Shown here in pieces: positions 43,711 to 54,799 of a DNA stretch of 64,000 bases (within the stretch, counting starts at the first letter, position 1; every line of letters begins with the position of its first letter). The notes under the pieces are model-generated. The model was not told where the DNA came from. It saw only the letters and a program-made list of their open reading frames with translations, and searched no databases. Source of the stretch: Triglochin maritima (taxonomy: Eukaryota; Streptophyta; Magnoliopsida; Alismatales; Juncaginaceae); contig OY821791.1 in NCBI GenBank assembly GCA_963682175.1, positions 28,766,326-28,830,325 on the forward strand, in the 5' to 3' direction. The position numbers and the translations under genes were made by a program.

Positions 43711-44799
43711 CATAAGCAAGTGAACAATCCAAGGTTTTAACAACCGGACCTGACCGGATGACTTGACCCGGTTCGACCGGGAACCGATAGTCCAACGGTC
43801 GGTTCGACTAAACCGATGGACGGTTCGAACCTCTAGGTAATATTTACAGAAATTGATTCAAACAAGTATGATCGTTAATATTTATTCAGTATGGTCCCAC
43901 TTCGGGTCTAAAAATGTTGTCGTCATCAACGGTCCGACCGTGATTGGACCTTGGCTCGACCACATTGAACCAAAACTAAAGCTTTATCGGTTCGATGACC
44001 GGTTCGATTATGAAAATCTTGGAACACTCACCTCATCACCACCATCCTTCCATTACTATTGATTGCGAACCAACCATTGTTTATGATCGAGCTAACCACA
44101 ACCTTTTGGTCTACCTGGAAAGAGAGACGTAGCCTCTCCTACGATGCCGCACGCTCTCCATACCGCATTCAAAAGCCTGTCTACGAAAAAGTCACCCATT
44201 GTGCAAGTTTTCTTTAAATCATAACATCTCTCATGTACTCATGACCTAAAATGCACCACGTCTTCTTTCTCAACACAGTGCGCCCCTTCAAAAGAATTGT
44301 CTTACATGAACCCAAAGAAAATACGAAATTTGCTACTAATAATTATATATATTGCATTTTTTAATAACAAAAGCACTAAAACTACCTTCGATGAAAAATA
44401 AAACACAAATTACATAATTGTTTTTAATATATAAAAAATTATACAAAGATATTATGCTTCATAAATTAATCATAATAATTTATCTTAAACTTAACGTTAT
44501 CATGTTGATAAACCATAATCAAATGATTGAATTAATTAATTGTTCAATAGATTTCAATAACAAGCACAAATAACAGAAACTTCGTAAAAAATAAAACAAA
44601 TTTACTAGTTTTATTTTCCATTGGTTTCCTATTAACTTTGGGGATCTATTTATTTGGCAATTTCTTGGACACAAAGTCACAAACATAACCTAAAAACTCC
44701 AAATCAAATCCTTTGAGAAGTTTTTTGTTTTGTTTATGCGTAAAAAAACTTTTGATAGCAATGGTGAAGTTGCAAGTTGACCGCACTCTTTTCTCCAAA
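43711..44799. other. intergenic, no gene seen
   Basis: Contains a cluster of GGTTCGACCG/CGGTTCGA-type motifs at about 43,740-44,010 resembling dispersed plant repeat ends, then AT-rich sequence. The minus ORF at 43,487-43,795 is antisense to the copia LTR. Confidence 0.4.
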
Positions 44800-45394
44800 T
44801 TCATGCCTCGGGGAGTCAGGTCGAGTCGCCCTGGGCCTAACCTCGGCCAAACGTGCAGGGCCCAAGACACGCCCGACCGACTATAATAGTCGTTGGGTTT
44901 TTTTGTTTTTTATTTATAAGAAAATGTCATTGAGTTAATTACGAAAATATCACTATAAAAATTTATATAACCCCCCTTATTCCATTCATTTTTTTCACAC
45001 CAAATTTTCTCCTTTATTCTTCTTTCTTACTCTCTTAAAACTTTCACTAAGTGTTCTAATTGTGTTGCAAGCGAGTCAAGTTTGAGCAAAAGCCTAAAGC
45101 CCGATTCGTCCAATTTTGCGACACGTTGACACCTCTTCTCTGCTTCTTGCCTTCTCGTTTGCATTTCTTTACTCTTTTAGTTTATTTGTTAGAATTAGTT
45201 TATTTAGTTAATTAAATTTATCATGACTTTCTGGTTGTTTAAAAAACTTAGATTTTTTTTGTATATTTTTAATTTAAATGACATATGAACCTTCAATTAA
45301 TTCATTACCTAAGGGGTTTGTAATCCCTTTATTAGTGCATGAATTAGACAATCGAAAGGTAAAAGTACTAGAAAAATAAATTGCCATGTTTCGG

Positions 45395-47225
45395 AAGATT
45401 TTAACGCAGGCTAAGAAATGGTAAAGCTATCATCATATGTCAAATATATGGAGCACAACTTACAACACCTAGTAGCAATGGAATTACTCATCTATCAAGA
45501 CATGCCGAAAAATGTAAACTTAAAATTGTTGGATCATCTAGTTCACAACAAAAAAAATTAGATTCTACTAGTGGAAATTTAAAAACTAAGAAATACGATC
45601 CAATTTTAGGTAGAGATGTAATTGTTGAATATATAATTAGATGAATTACCATTTAGCTAATGTGAATCTCCAAACCTTAGAAAGACATTTAGTTACCGTA
45701 ACCCACAATTTCAACCATTTTCCCAAAGCACATTAAAGAATGCTACAAATAATAAAAAATTATACGGAAAAAATGGACTTAATTAATACATTAGCATCAA
45801 TGACTTATAAGATAACATTACAAGCGATGTTTGGAGCGCCCCTGATAGCTTCCCATATTGTTGCATAACTGCTCAGTTTTTAGATAATTCATGTGTTTTA
45901 TACATAAACAAATTATTTTTCTGCACCGGTTTTACACCACACTACTATGATTATATATAACCAGATAAGAGGTATTGCAAGCTTATTCAATAGAAAATAT
46001 TGTTTGTGCAATTTCTTTTGATAATGCTACTAATAATTTGTAGTAACAGAATTACTTAAAAAATTATGTAATTCACCATTAGATGAACTTGTCATGTTTT
46101 AAACTTAGTCGTACAAGATGAACTTGAAATAATTAAATCTTATATGCAAATATTAGAAATGTTATTGCCTTTATAGGTAGTAATGGTACATATAGAACTC
46201 TACTTATGAAAGCTAGGAAATTTAAATTAGAACTTTATAGGTAGTGATGTTAAAGCTAGGAAATTTAAATTAGAAGTCGCTCATAGATGAAACTCTACTT
46301 ATGAAATGTTAAAATATTGTTATCTTTATAGCTCTTTAATTTTAGTTTTTATAATTAAAAACAAAGTGAAAACTGTTTGACTAATCTTGATTAGGAAAAT
46401 TGTAGAATTATGTTAGATTTTTTAAACCTTTTTTCAAAGTCACTATGACATTAAGTAGAACCTATTACACAACTGGTAACATATTTATATCTGAATTATT
46501 TCCAATTACTAAAATATTTTTAAATATAGGAGTAATGCTAGTTTTGTTGAAATTATAAATGTAATGGAAGCTAAATTTAATAAATATTGGAAACCTCCAC
46601 CTTTAAATTTTTGTTTAGCTGTTCTTATGAATCGTAGATTTAAAATGACTGGTTTACAAATTTACTTAGAAACTATGTTTTAAAACATGAATTATGAAGG
46701 TTGTGAAGATTATTTAAAAGAAATTAGAGTATACCTTAATATATATTTTAGCATATATGAAAGATTACACAATATGCATCAAATAGTTTCAAATATTGCT
46801 AGTTGATCATCATCCCAACAACACCTATTTGTGGATCAAGATGAAAATGATGAGAACTCTCAATGGAATTGGTTAAACATGAAAAAATTATGATTAATAC
46901 AAAATGAAACAGATAACGAATTAACTGGATATTTAAATAGTGAAATGTACTTAACTCCTGCATAAGCAAAATCTTTTGATGTTTTAGATCAGTGGAAATG
47001 TAACTCTGCAAGATTTCCAATAGTTTCTTTATTAGCATGCGATTTATTAACTCATCCGACGTCAACTATGGCGTATGAGTCTGCATTTAGCACAGGTAAA
47101 CGAGTCTTTACAAACAAGAGGCACAAGACGTCCGACAGATCACTCAAGACAAACATTTGTGTGAAGGACTGGTTAGACACGGCAGATAGAATGCATAACA
47201 TACAATTCACTAGAAAACGACATTA
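45395..47225 (+). pseudogene. hAT (Ac-like) transposase remnant
   Basis: Scattered plus-strand frames follow the order of plant hAT transposases. First is the end of a BED zinc finger with GITHLSRHAEKCKLK (about 45,490; the first Cys pair is damaged). An AxNLVVQDELEIIKSY-like piece follows (about 46,100). Next is KFNKYWKPPPLNFCLAVLMN (about 46,570-46,630). The hAT C-terminal dimerisation region is FPIVSLLACDLLTHPTSTMA then YESAFSTGKRV (about 47,010-47,105), ending in ICVKDWL. Many stops and frameshifts separate these pieces. It is an old dead copy. Confidence 0.85.
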
Positions 47226-47324
47226 AATAGACTGGATTAGAGGGATCGGTCATCCGGAAATTAGGATTCGCTTGCTTGAGTAGTAAAGTCTTTTCGTTAT
47301 GAATGCATAAGCGAGTAAAGAATA

Positions 47325-47510
47325 CATCAAATCATTAATTTCAGAGTCTGATTTGTCATTTGAAAAGAAAAAAGATTAATCAGACGAGAATAAAGAGAGA
47401 GTCCAGTCCTACATGTCAATATCGACAACAATGAAATTTATAGTAAGACTTTAGAAATCGTGAGGGTTCAAGTCCCTCTATCCCCAATGAAAACTCATTT
47501 AACTTCCTAA
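47325..47510 (+). other. nuclear plastid DNA insert: trnL-UAA intron end and 3' exon
   Basis: The text closely matches the end of the plastid trnL(UAA) intron (ATCAAATCATT, GACGAGAATAAAGAGAGAG, ACATGTCAAT, GACAACAATGAAATTTATAG). The 3' exon follows (ACTTTAGAAATCGTGAGGG, TTCAAGTCCCTCTATCCCCA; 47,448-47,486), and then the trnL-trnF spacer start (ACTTCCTAAC). About 14 bases spanning the intron/exon border (the AGGAAAATCCGTC region) are deleted, and the 5' exon is absent. This is therefore a nuclear copy of plastid DNA (NUPT), not a working tRNA gene. Confidence 0.88.
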
Positions 47511-47869
47511 CATATTGTAATACTTAATACATTAGAATTTGTATTTAATTTGTAAAACTTATTGTACCTAATTAAAATTTCAATATCGGTTTGGATGGTT
47601 AGACGTGGTAGTCGGTGTGGCAATGACGTCGATGAACCGATTATTTTGTTGAAATCATAATTTGATATTATTTTTTATTTGTAAATTATTTCTATCTTAA
47701 GGTACGAAAAATAAGAGCCGCAAACTTGACCGACAAAAACTTGTACCCGACCCGGCAGGGCGCACCGGGCCTGGCCTGGCACAGCCCACCATGGGTCGCA
47801 GTCTGGGCCGGGCCCAAGGATTTCCAATCGTCCCGCAATTAGACCACCGGATCAGCCCGGCCCGTCTGA
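47511..47869. other. intergenic, GC-rich patch
   Basis: AT-rich until about 47,700, then a GGCC-rich patch (47,745-47,830) that may be a hAT end. The minus and plus ORFs here are compositional. Confidence 0.35.
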
Positions 47870-47965
47870 CCTCGATCTGTAAAAACAAAACAAAACTCTT
47901 CCGGAAAACGAAGCCGAGAGATCTGTACGACTCTATCCCACTCCATGGCTTGACTTCTCTCCTTC
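47870..47965 (+). other. putative 5' UTR exon of the F-box gene
   Basis: Sequence with CT-rich leader character ending TCTCTCCTTC, followed by a strong donor GTAAGT at 47,966. The first good acceptor before the F-box ATG is TTTCTTCAG ending at 52,860. This implies a leader intron of about 4.9 kb. It is inferred from splice signals only. Confidence 0.35.
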
Positions 47966-48111
47966 GTAAGTTCCTTCTTCTCCCCTCGAGGTTGACTTCC
48001 CACCACCCAATCCTCCATTTTCTTAAATGGTTTTTGGATTTTTGTGATTTTTGGTTTGTGTTTTGGATGTCGTTTAGATGTTTGTTTGAATTTGCTGTTT
48101 GAGGGAATTTT

Positions 48112-50560
48112 GGATTTTGGTTTTGGGTCTTCGTCAGATGTTTGTTTGATGCTAAAGCATTCGATTTCGACCCTAATTTGAATACATGGGATGCTAATTG
48201 AGGTCTTTTTATTGTTCTTTTTTTATTGAATTCTGGGTATAGTTGACTTGTTCGTTTGATGCTAAAGAATCCAATTTTTGACCCAAATTCAAATTGATAG
48301 AAAGACTACTGCTTTGATCAATGTTTTGGGTTTTTGGATTTTATGTTTTGGGTTTCAGATTTTGATTAATTTATTAATTAGGACTCAAACTTGTATTCAT
48401 TGAAATCTGATTGAGAAAAATTCGTCACTGAAGGGTTGAAATTCTCCTACTTTGCTGTTATAATGAATTTTGGAGTTGTGATGTTTATTTTGCGTTTTGT
48501 GATTTTGGTTTTGGGTCTTCATCAGTTGTTTGTTTGATGCTAAAGCATTCAATTTCGACCCTAATTCAAATTAATGGGATGCTAATTGAGGGTTTTTTAT
48601 TGTTCTTTTTTTTGTTGAATTCTGGGTATAGAAGATTCCAATTTGACCAAAATTCAAATTGATAGAAAGCTGCAACTTTGATCAATGTTTTGGGTATTTG
48701 GACTTTTATGTTTTGGGTTTCAGGTTTTGGTTAATTTACTAATTAGGACCCAAACTTGCATTGATTGAAATCTGATTTGAGGAAAATTTCGTCACTGAAG
48801 GAAGGGTTGAAATTCTCCTACTTTGCTGTTTGAATGAATTTTGGATTTTGGAATTGTGTCTTCATCAGATGTTTGTTTGATGCTAAAGCTAAAGCATTCA
48901 ATTTCAACCCTAATTCAAATTCATGGGATGCTAATTGATGTCCTTTTTTTGTTCTTATTTTGTTGAATTCTGGGTATAGTTGACATGTTCTTTGAAGCTG
49001 AAGAATCCAATTTTTGACCAAAATTCAAATTTATAGGAAGTTGCAACTTTGATCAGTATTTTGGGTTTTTGGACCTTATGTTTTGGGTTTCAGGTTTTGG
49101 TTAATTTAGTTATTAGGAACCAAACTTGAAACTTGTATTGATTGAAATCTGATTGAGGAAAATTTGGTCACTGCTGGGTTGAACTTCTCTGTATTGTGCT
49201 TAAACTTTGGATTTACATCTACAATAGTATGATATTTGAAAATTTTGTCACTGATGGGTTGAAATCTGATGGTGTTTGACCCTGTATTGTAATTAAACTT
49301 TGGATTTACATCTACAATAGTGTGATATTTGGAAATCACTTACGGTATGTTTGGATAGTCCAAAGTACCATGTATTTTAGGAAAATTGTATTATTCAGAA
49401 AAATATAGTTTTCAATGCCATGAGGGTGTTTGGATCACCCTGAATAATGCATTATAAATCTGCATTTTTTGCTAAAATGCGTTTTTCAATAGTGTGATGC
49501 CTCTTTTTTGTCCCAAATATGATGTGTCTCTTCTTCCTTCTTTATTTCTTATGGAACCTTTGATTTTATGAAAAATCGTTTTTAGCCAAACACATTATTA
49601 CATAATGATAATGTATTTTCAAAATACATTATTTGAATAGGATGACAACATGAAAAATGCATTTTTGTAATCAATGATGAAAGATCTGAAACCTTTAATT
49701 ACTCAAACGGGGTCTTAATTTGTTCTTTTGATTTTGGTTTTGTGTTATGACTTTTGGGTTTTCTTGACTTTGTTTGTTTGATGCTAAAAAATTCAAAAGG
49801 ACCCAATTTTGAATTCATAGGGTGCCGATTGAGTTTCTTTTGATCACTCTGATCATTTCATGTTGAAGAACCCTTTGGAATTGAGCTTGCAAAGGTCAAA
49901 ATGGGTATTCTCTTTCAATGAGGATAATGCAAACGAGGTTCCAAAATGTTGCATTTTGCTTATCTGCTTATGTCAAGCTCCTTTGGATACTGTCGTTTGA
50001 TTCGGGTTATTATAAAACTTTAGATCTGAGACTCGAAAGTAGGTTGTTTGGACATGACTTGGTTATGTGATTTTCTTTTCCAATTTTGGTTTTTGGTTTT
50101 ATTTGGTTGTTGTCTTTTGTGTTTTGGTTTTCTTGAGATGTTATTTTGATAACTCAAAATAACCCAAATTTAAATTGATCGAATGCTGGTTGAATAAATT
50201 GTGTTCAAGGGGTCCAAATGCTCCTATGTTCATCAATTTCAGGTTAAGGACCATTTCAGGATGAGTTTGCATAGATTAAAATGGAGATCTCATTTCAATT
50301 AACTTACCAAAGCCGCTTCTCGAACTACAGTTTTTCAACTTTCCTGTTAACGTCCAGATGTTGGATTTTGATTCAAGATTGTACTTAGACTTGTGATTTT
50401 GGACTAAAAATGTGTTAGTTGGAATAATTTGACTTTTTTGTGGTTGACGTTTGGAGTTTTCTTCAGACGTCTGTTGATGCTAAAAAATTCAATTAGGACT
50501 CAAATTCAAATTAATGGAATGCCGGTTGAAAATCTTTTGGTTATTTTAGGGTTCGAAGTG
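48112..50560 (+). repeat. array of diverged ~340-390 bp tandem repeats in putative intron
   Basis: The anchor TTTGTTTGATGCTAAAG recurs at 48,141, 48,529 and 48,872 in three well-matched units (each also with GAATTCTGGGTATAG and TTTTGGGTTTCAG). Diverged relatives with GATGCTAAAAAATTC or equivalent appear near 49,773, 50,141 and 50,471. The regular spacing is broken by a MITE-like insert at 49,341-49,715. T-rich on the plus strand, compatible with intron sequence. Confidence 0.8.
49341..49715. mobile_element. MITE-like insert
   Basis: It begins with ACGGTATGTTTGGATAG and ends with ACTCAAACGGGGTC, i.e. GTTTGGAT-like text at one end and its inverse CAAACGG at the other. The interior has several self-complementary blocks (AATACATTAT, ATAATGTATT). 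It interrupts the tandem-repeat array. The exact TIR and TSD are not resolved, so the class is a guess. Confidence 0.45.
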
Positions 50561-51417
50561 CTGGTGCTGATCCCGTTTTAGTTAAGGGCAGGGCATCCCA
50601 CAAGCTGAGTTCCCAAAATGATTTAAGCTAATTCCAGTTGGGCATGTTTCAATGATGGAGGCTGACTCTAGATTGCACTTAAACTTGGGATTTGATATTT
50701 GAAAGCTAGTCAGTTAGACTAACTGGCATGCTAGCTTGTCATTAAGTCGAGACAAAAATTACTTCAATTGAAACATCAAAAAATAGTTATGGGATTCAAA
50801 TACAACATGGATATGCAAAGGGTCTAGAAGTTTCTGCACATTCTTGGTATCAAAATTGTCCAAGTTCAATCAGTTAGACATATAAGCCAGTGTGAATCGG
50901 GAGCTTGAGCTGGTCTTGGTTACTTCTTTGATAGGTCAAGGGGCAGATTTATCAGTTAGACTTCTCTTTGTGAGAGTAGGTATTGGAAAGACTGATGATC
51001 AGCCGCATTATTTGCAAAAACCATGAATCCTATCCATTTGTGCCTTCCTGACATCTTAGTATCTATCCTTCTGCACTTTTTCGGCTTCTACCTGTTTTGG
51101 ATTCGTGAGTTAGGTGGACTGATAACACTCATTCACATTATACTCTTTATGTCAACAGCATAAATGTAGTTATTTTGAGAATTCCAACTTTTTTTAATTT
51201 AATATTTTTTTGTTGTGGTCTCAACTCAAGTCAGTGGGTTGGTTTTACCTGTGAATTTAATCTTCTTATGGTTTGTCGTGTGCAAAAGTTCAGTTTTGAG
51301 TATAAATAGTTTAAATATCAAATATCATCTCTTAATTTGTGCTTTTCCATTTCCAATTTACAGTAATTAAAAATATATTACATAATTCAGTTTCAATTAT
51401 TAAAAGGAAAAAAATTC
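50561..51417. other. putative intron sequence, nothing specific
   Basis: T-rich, no ORF, no further repeat recognised. Confidence 0.4.
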
Positions 51418-52308
51418 AAAATAATCACAAATTTTTTTTTGGAAGAATATGCACATTGAAAACGGTACCTGTGATGTCGTTTTCATTAACTAAAAATGAC
51501 ATGAGTGATGTCGTTTTTATCCTAAATGAAAACGGCATCACCAATGTCGTTTTTACCTAGGGCATGTTGCACTAGCTACGGGTCGATCGAGTGTCTCGTT
51601 CCTTAGAGAAAACGGGTAAATTATCAGTCGATGCATTAACTTGAATTAAAAAATGTGTCAACCCTAACTAGTTATGGTTATGAGAGTGGAAACCGAACCT
51701 AAGATACACATCTTATGTAACTTACGTCGAATCTTCATCAAAATTGTATGAGTCAACTCAAATTATTATATTCAATTAGTAATTCTTGTGGGGTAAAACA
51801 CGTAGTGAGAGATTTGTTGAGTCTATGAGTCTGATTAGGAGTGCAGGGATGACAGGGGGCGGCAGCCCCTGCAGGGGGGACTCACATCCTCCGCAAAATT
51901 ATTATATTCCGGATATTGATCCGTTTATCTACATTGAGAATTATGAACGGGTAAACGGATCAATATCAGGTCCCCCGCAGAAGCTGTCACCCCCGCACTC
52001 CTAATCATACTCATAGACTCAAGAAATCTCCCACTATGTGTTTTACCCCACAAGAATTCTTGTTATCTTCAATTCAAGTTAATGCATCGACTGAGGACTT
52101 ATCCGTTTTTCCTGGGAACGAGACCCCCGACCGACCCGTCGCTAGTGCAACATGCCCTACGTAAAAATGACATTGGTGATGTCGACATCACTCATATCAT
52201 TTTTAGTTAATGAAACGACATCACGGTTACCGTTTTCAAGGTGCATAGTTTTTTCAATTAAGTTTCACATGTGCATGTTCTTCCAATTTTGTTTTTTGGT
52301 GATTATTT
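51418..52308. repeat. 891-bp foldback (long inverted repeat)
   Basis: Left arm from AAATAATCAC (51,418) and right arm to GTGATTATTT (52,308) are complementary almost to the centre near 51,935. Matching blocks include GAAAACGG with CCGTTTTC, GTCGATGCATTAACTTGAA with TTCAAGTTAATGCATCGAC, and TGGGGTAAAACAC with GTGTTTTACCCCA. The innermost block is ATATTGATCCGTTTA with TAAACGGATCAATAT, flanking a loop of about 20-30 bases. The right arm has about 30 extra bases near 52,250. Arms are roughly 85-90% complementary by eye. It could be a foldback/MITE-type element or a hairpin RNA precursor. Confidence 0.88.
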
Positions 52309-52875
52309 AAAAAAAAATCCTTATTCAAATGTTCTTTCAGTTTTAATTCTATATGCTTTTCAACTTTCTTAAGTGAAGAAATCAATCTCTCAATTCTGTT
52401 TCTGGATTTATTTTTTCCCCTGTGTATGTAAAACCATCTGATCTCATATAGTGGGATAACTATTGATTCTAGCACTTAAAGCCTCGTCCCTCTAAATCAT
52501 CATATTTACCTTTAGATGCTTTAATATCATCTATAAACAAAATTTCCAACCACAATAAGGATGATGAACTGAAACTGCCACTCCTTTTTTCCCCACATGA
52601 ACCGCTCATTGCTGACACTAACAATCCTATTACTAACTATCACTGCATTCTATTTCCCAATAATCTCTAGTGACAACAAGAAACAAGATTGTTTTAATAT
52701 CTTTCTATTGTTTCTGCAGGTAAAATTTTGTCTCTGAGGTCTTGTTCTTGAGTACTTGACATTAGATGGTTGTGACAATTTTTTGGTTTTTTGAGAGGCA
52801 ATTTTTTCTTTCTGCAACCATATTCCTGAGTACTTCACACAAAAGTTGGTGTTTCTTCAGCTTTTGTAAGCTAGA

Positions 52876-53667
52876 ATGAGCAAAGAGTGGGCCGACTGTG
52901 AGGTTCTCAAGGTCATTTTCCCTCTACTCGATGGCAAAGATCTAGCTTCCTGCTTGCTTGTCTCCAAGCAATGGAACCAGATTGCGAGCGACGATTACCT
53001 ATGGAAATGCATCTGTGAGAGAAGATGGCCTTCACTCTGCAAATGGCATTCAGCTTCCGCCGTGAGCCATAAGAAGCTCTTCCTGAATTTTTCGAAACGA
53101 AATCCATCTCGTCCTCTCCTCCCGCCCCAACTGTCCCTGGACGACTTGGAGTTCTGCATTGACATATGGTGTGACCAGGATCTGATTTTCTCCAAGGCAG
53201 TACCGGGGTTGACTCTCCAGGCTGGTATAAAGAACCCTCCTAGTGAGGTCCCAGGATTTTTGAGATCTCAATTGATGGAACCTGTGGACGATGCTAACTT
53301 CAGGATGATAATGCCAGTCGACCCCAAGTTCACGATCCCTTTTCCAGTTGGGAGAAGGGAAGTCACTGTCTCGATCCTCGTGGGAAGGAACGACACCAAG
53401 AAAATGGCGTGCATCCTAAACCAAGAAAACGGCGTCCTGTTTGAGTACATGGATGCGACCTCTTGCAGGGCGCTTGCTTTTGACTATCTCAGCATCTCCC
53501 CATCGTACCCTTTTTTGTCGGGTATTAGAGCTTGGGTTTCATTGTGGTTTGTGGATAATGGCACTGATGATAGCTTCGACGTTTTTGGAGTCGAGCTGGA
53601 TTTTTGCGACACAGCTTGCTCAAAAGACGAGATTTTGTGGCTCTTAGACATGCTTGACTGGAAGTAA
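52876..53667 (+). CDS. F-box protein (At5g39250-like)
   Basis: 263 codons in one exon. Residues about 5-48 form an F-box (EVLKVIFPLLDGKDLASCLL, then VSKQWNQIASDDYLWKCICE), the motif that binds SKP1 in SCF ubiquitin ligases. The remainder has no Kelch, LRR or tubby repeat. It contains ALAFDYLSISPSYPFLSGIR and the C-terminus WLLDMLDWK, which I recall from the Arabidopsis F-box protein At5g39250; that similarity is from memory. The ATG at 52,876 is the first in frame and lies 15 bases after the presumed acceptor at 52,860. The expected role is substrate recognition in an SCF complex; the substrate is unknown. Frame, composition and lack of stops indicate a live host gene, the best supported in the window. 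Confidence 0.9.
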   Translation: MSKEWADCEVLKVIFPLLDGKDLASCLLVSKQWNQIASDDYLWKCICERRWPSLCKWHSASAVSHKKLFLNFSKRNPSRPLLPPQLSLDDLEFCIDIWCDQDLIFSKAVPGLTLQAGIKNPPSEVPGFLRSQLMEPVDDANFRMIMPVDPKFTIPFPVGRREVTVSILVGRNDTKKMACILNQENGVLFEYMDATSCRALAFDYLSISPSYPFLSGIRAWVSLWFVDNGTDDSFDVFGVELDFCDTACSKDEILWLLDMLDWK

Positions 53668-54799
53668 TGCTGCTTGCTGAAGCAATCATTAGTTACTTAT
53701 GCAGTTATGCTTATGCATATAAAGTTTCATGGATATTTTCAGGCTATTCTACTATGGCCTCTTAATTTGTAGCATAACCTCTCTCGAATCGTGGCATTCA
53801 AGTGAAAGTACCTATATTTGGATCCGTCATTTGTAAATTCCATGTCTCTTGTTATTTTGTGAATCACAATGCAGGTATAAACAAAATTATGTTTTTCTTG
53901 GATTGAATTATATTCGTTTAAAAATTTTGTTTGGAATTAAAGTTTCACAATTTGAACAATGGTATGTCTCTTTCACTAGCAAACTTACTATGTACGTTCG
54001 GCTTGGTAGATCATCAAGTTTGTTTGGCTTGTTTGCTGACTGAATCTATTTTAAATGACAAAATTAACAACACGAAAATTAAGGTTTATGATTTTTGTGT
54101 TTTATTTCACGAAATAACTTCTATTTGGGTTACAAGTTAATCTTTAACATATACAACTTAACCTATATGGCTTGTATTATGTGTACTACACAAGTATAGC
54201 ATACATGTATAATACACAAACTAAACAAGTAGACACGAGTTCGAGCTTAACAAGTTTGTTTACTGATCGCATTTAGTTTGAGATCTTGCTCGTTCGATCA
54301 AAGAGTAGCCTCGTGTGTTCATGCAGTGGTTCTTGTCAAGAGAGAGAACGAAATAATAGCTTTCAAAATTGTACATTTTTCTTTGCAATGTTCTGAGAGA
54401 AATGCTATCTTGGAGAAACATCTTGGAGTAAAAAGTTATAAAAATTGATGAGTGCTCATAAGATCAATCCTCGTTGCTGCAAAACAATTAGTGTTTCTAT
54501 CTTCCCTCTTCCCAGAGATTATGTGTGTCACATTTGCACCGTTAAATAATAATAAAATAATTAATTTTCTTTTAAAAAGTTTTAAAAAAAAGATCACAAT
54601 AACCTATACTATCTTATTGTATCCCAACAATATGTTAGGACGACGCTAAGCAAAATTCGCAATGTGTAATTATGGTTACTAATTGCCTAGTGTAAACAAT
54701 TAATTTTACCAAAAAAAATCATGTCCCACACGTGGTAACGTTGGCCATCAAGAAAACACAAAACGACACGTTGAGATATTTTTTTCTATTCACTTCTAC
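53668..54799. other. intergenic region 3' of the F-box gene
   Basis: Likely 3' UTR at first, then AT-rich sequence; no coding potential. A CACGTGG G-box core lies at about 54,729. Confidence 0.45.

Larger units (their letters stand above)
44800..47830 (+). mobile_element. possible extent of decayed hAT transposon
   Basis: Clusters of GGGCC/GGCCC motifs at about 44,815-44,880 and 47,745-47,825 face the transposase remnant from both sides, as the subterminal repeats of plant hAT elements often do. No exact terminal inverted repeat or 8-bp TSD could be fixed, so the limits are approximate, and the plastid insert lies within them. Confidence 0.35.

Noticed and set aside
43487..43795. 102-codon minus-strand ORF
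   Set aside because: Antisense to the copia 3' LTR and its flank.
47448..47486. apparent tRNA-Leu gene end
   Set aside because: Only the plastid trnL 3' exon with a deleted border and no 5' exon; a nuclear plastid insert, not a tRNA gene.
52913..53450. several minus-strand ORFs over the F-box gene
   Set aside because: Codon-bias shadows of the plus-strand F-box CDS.
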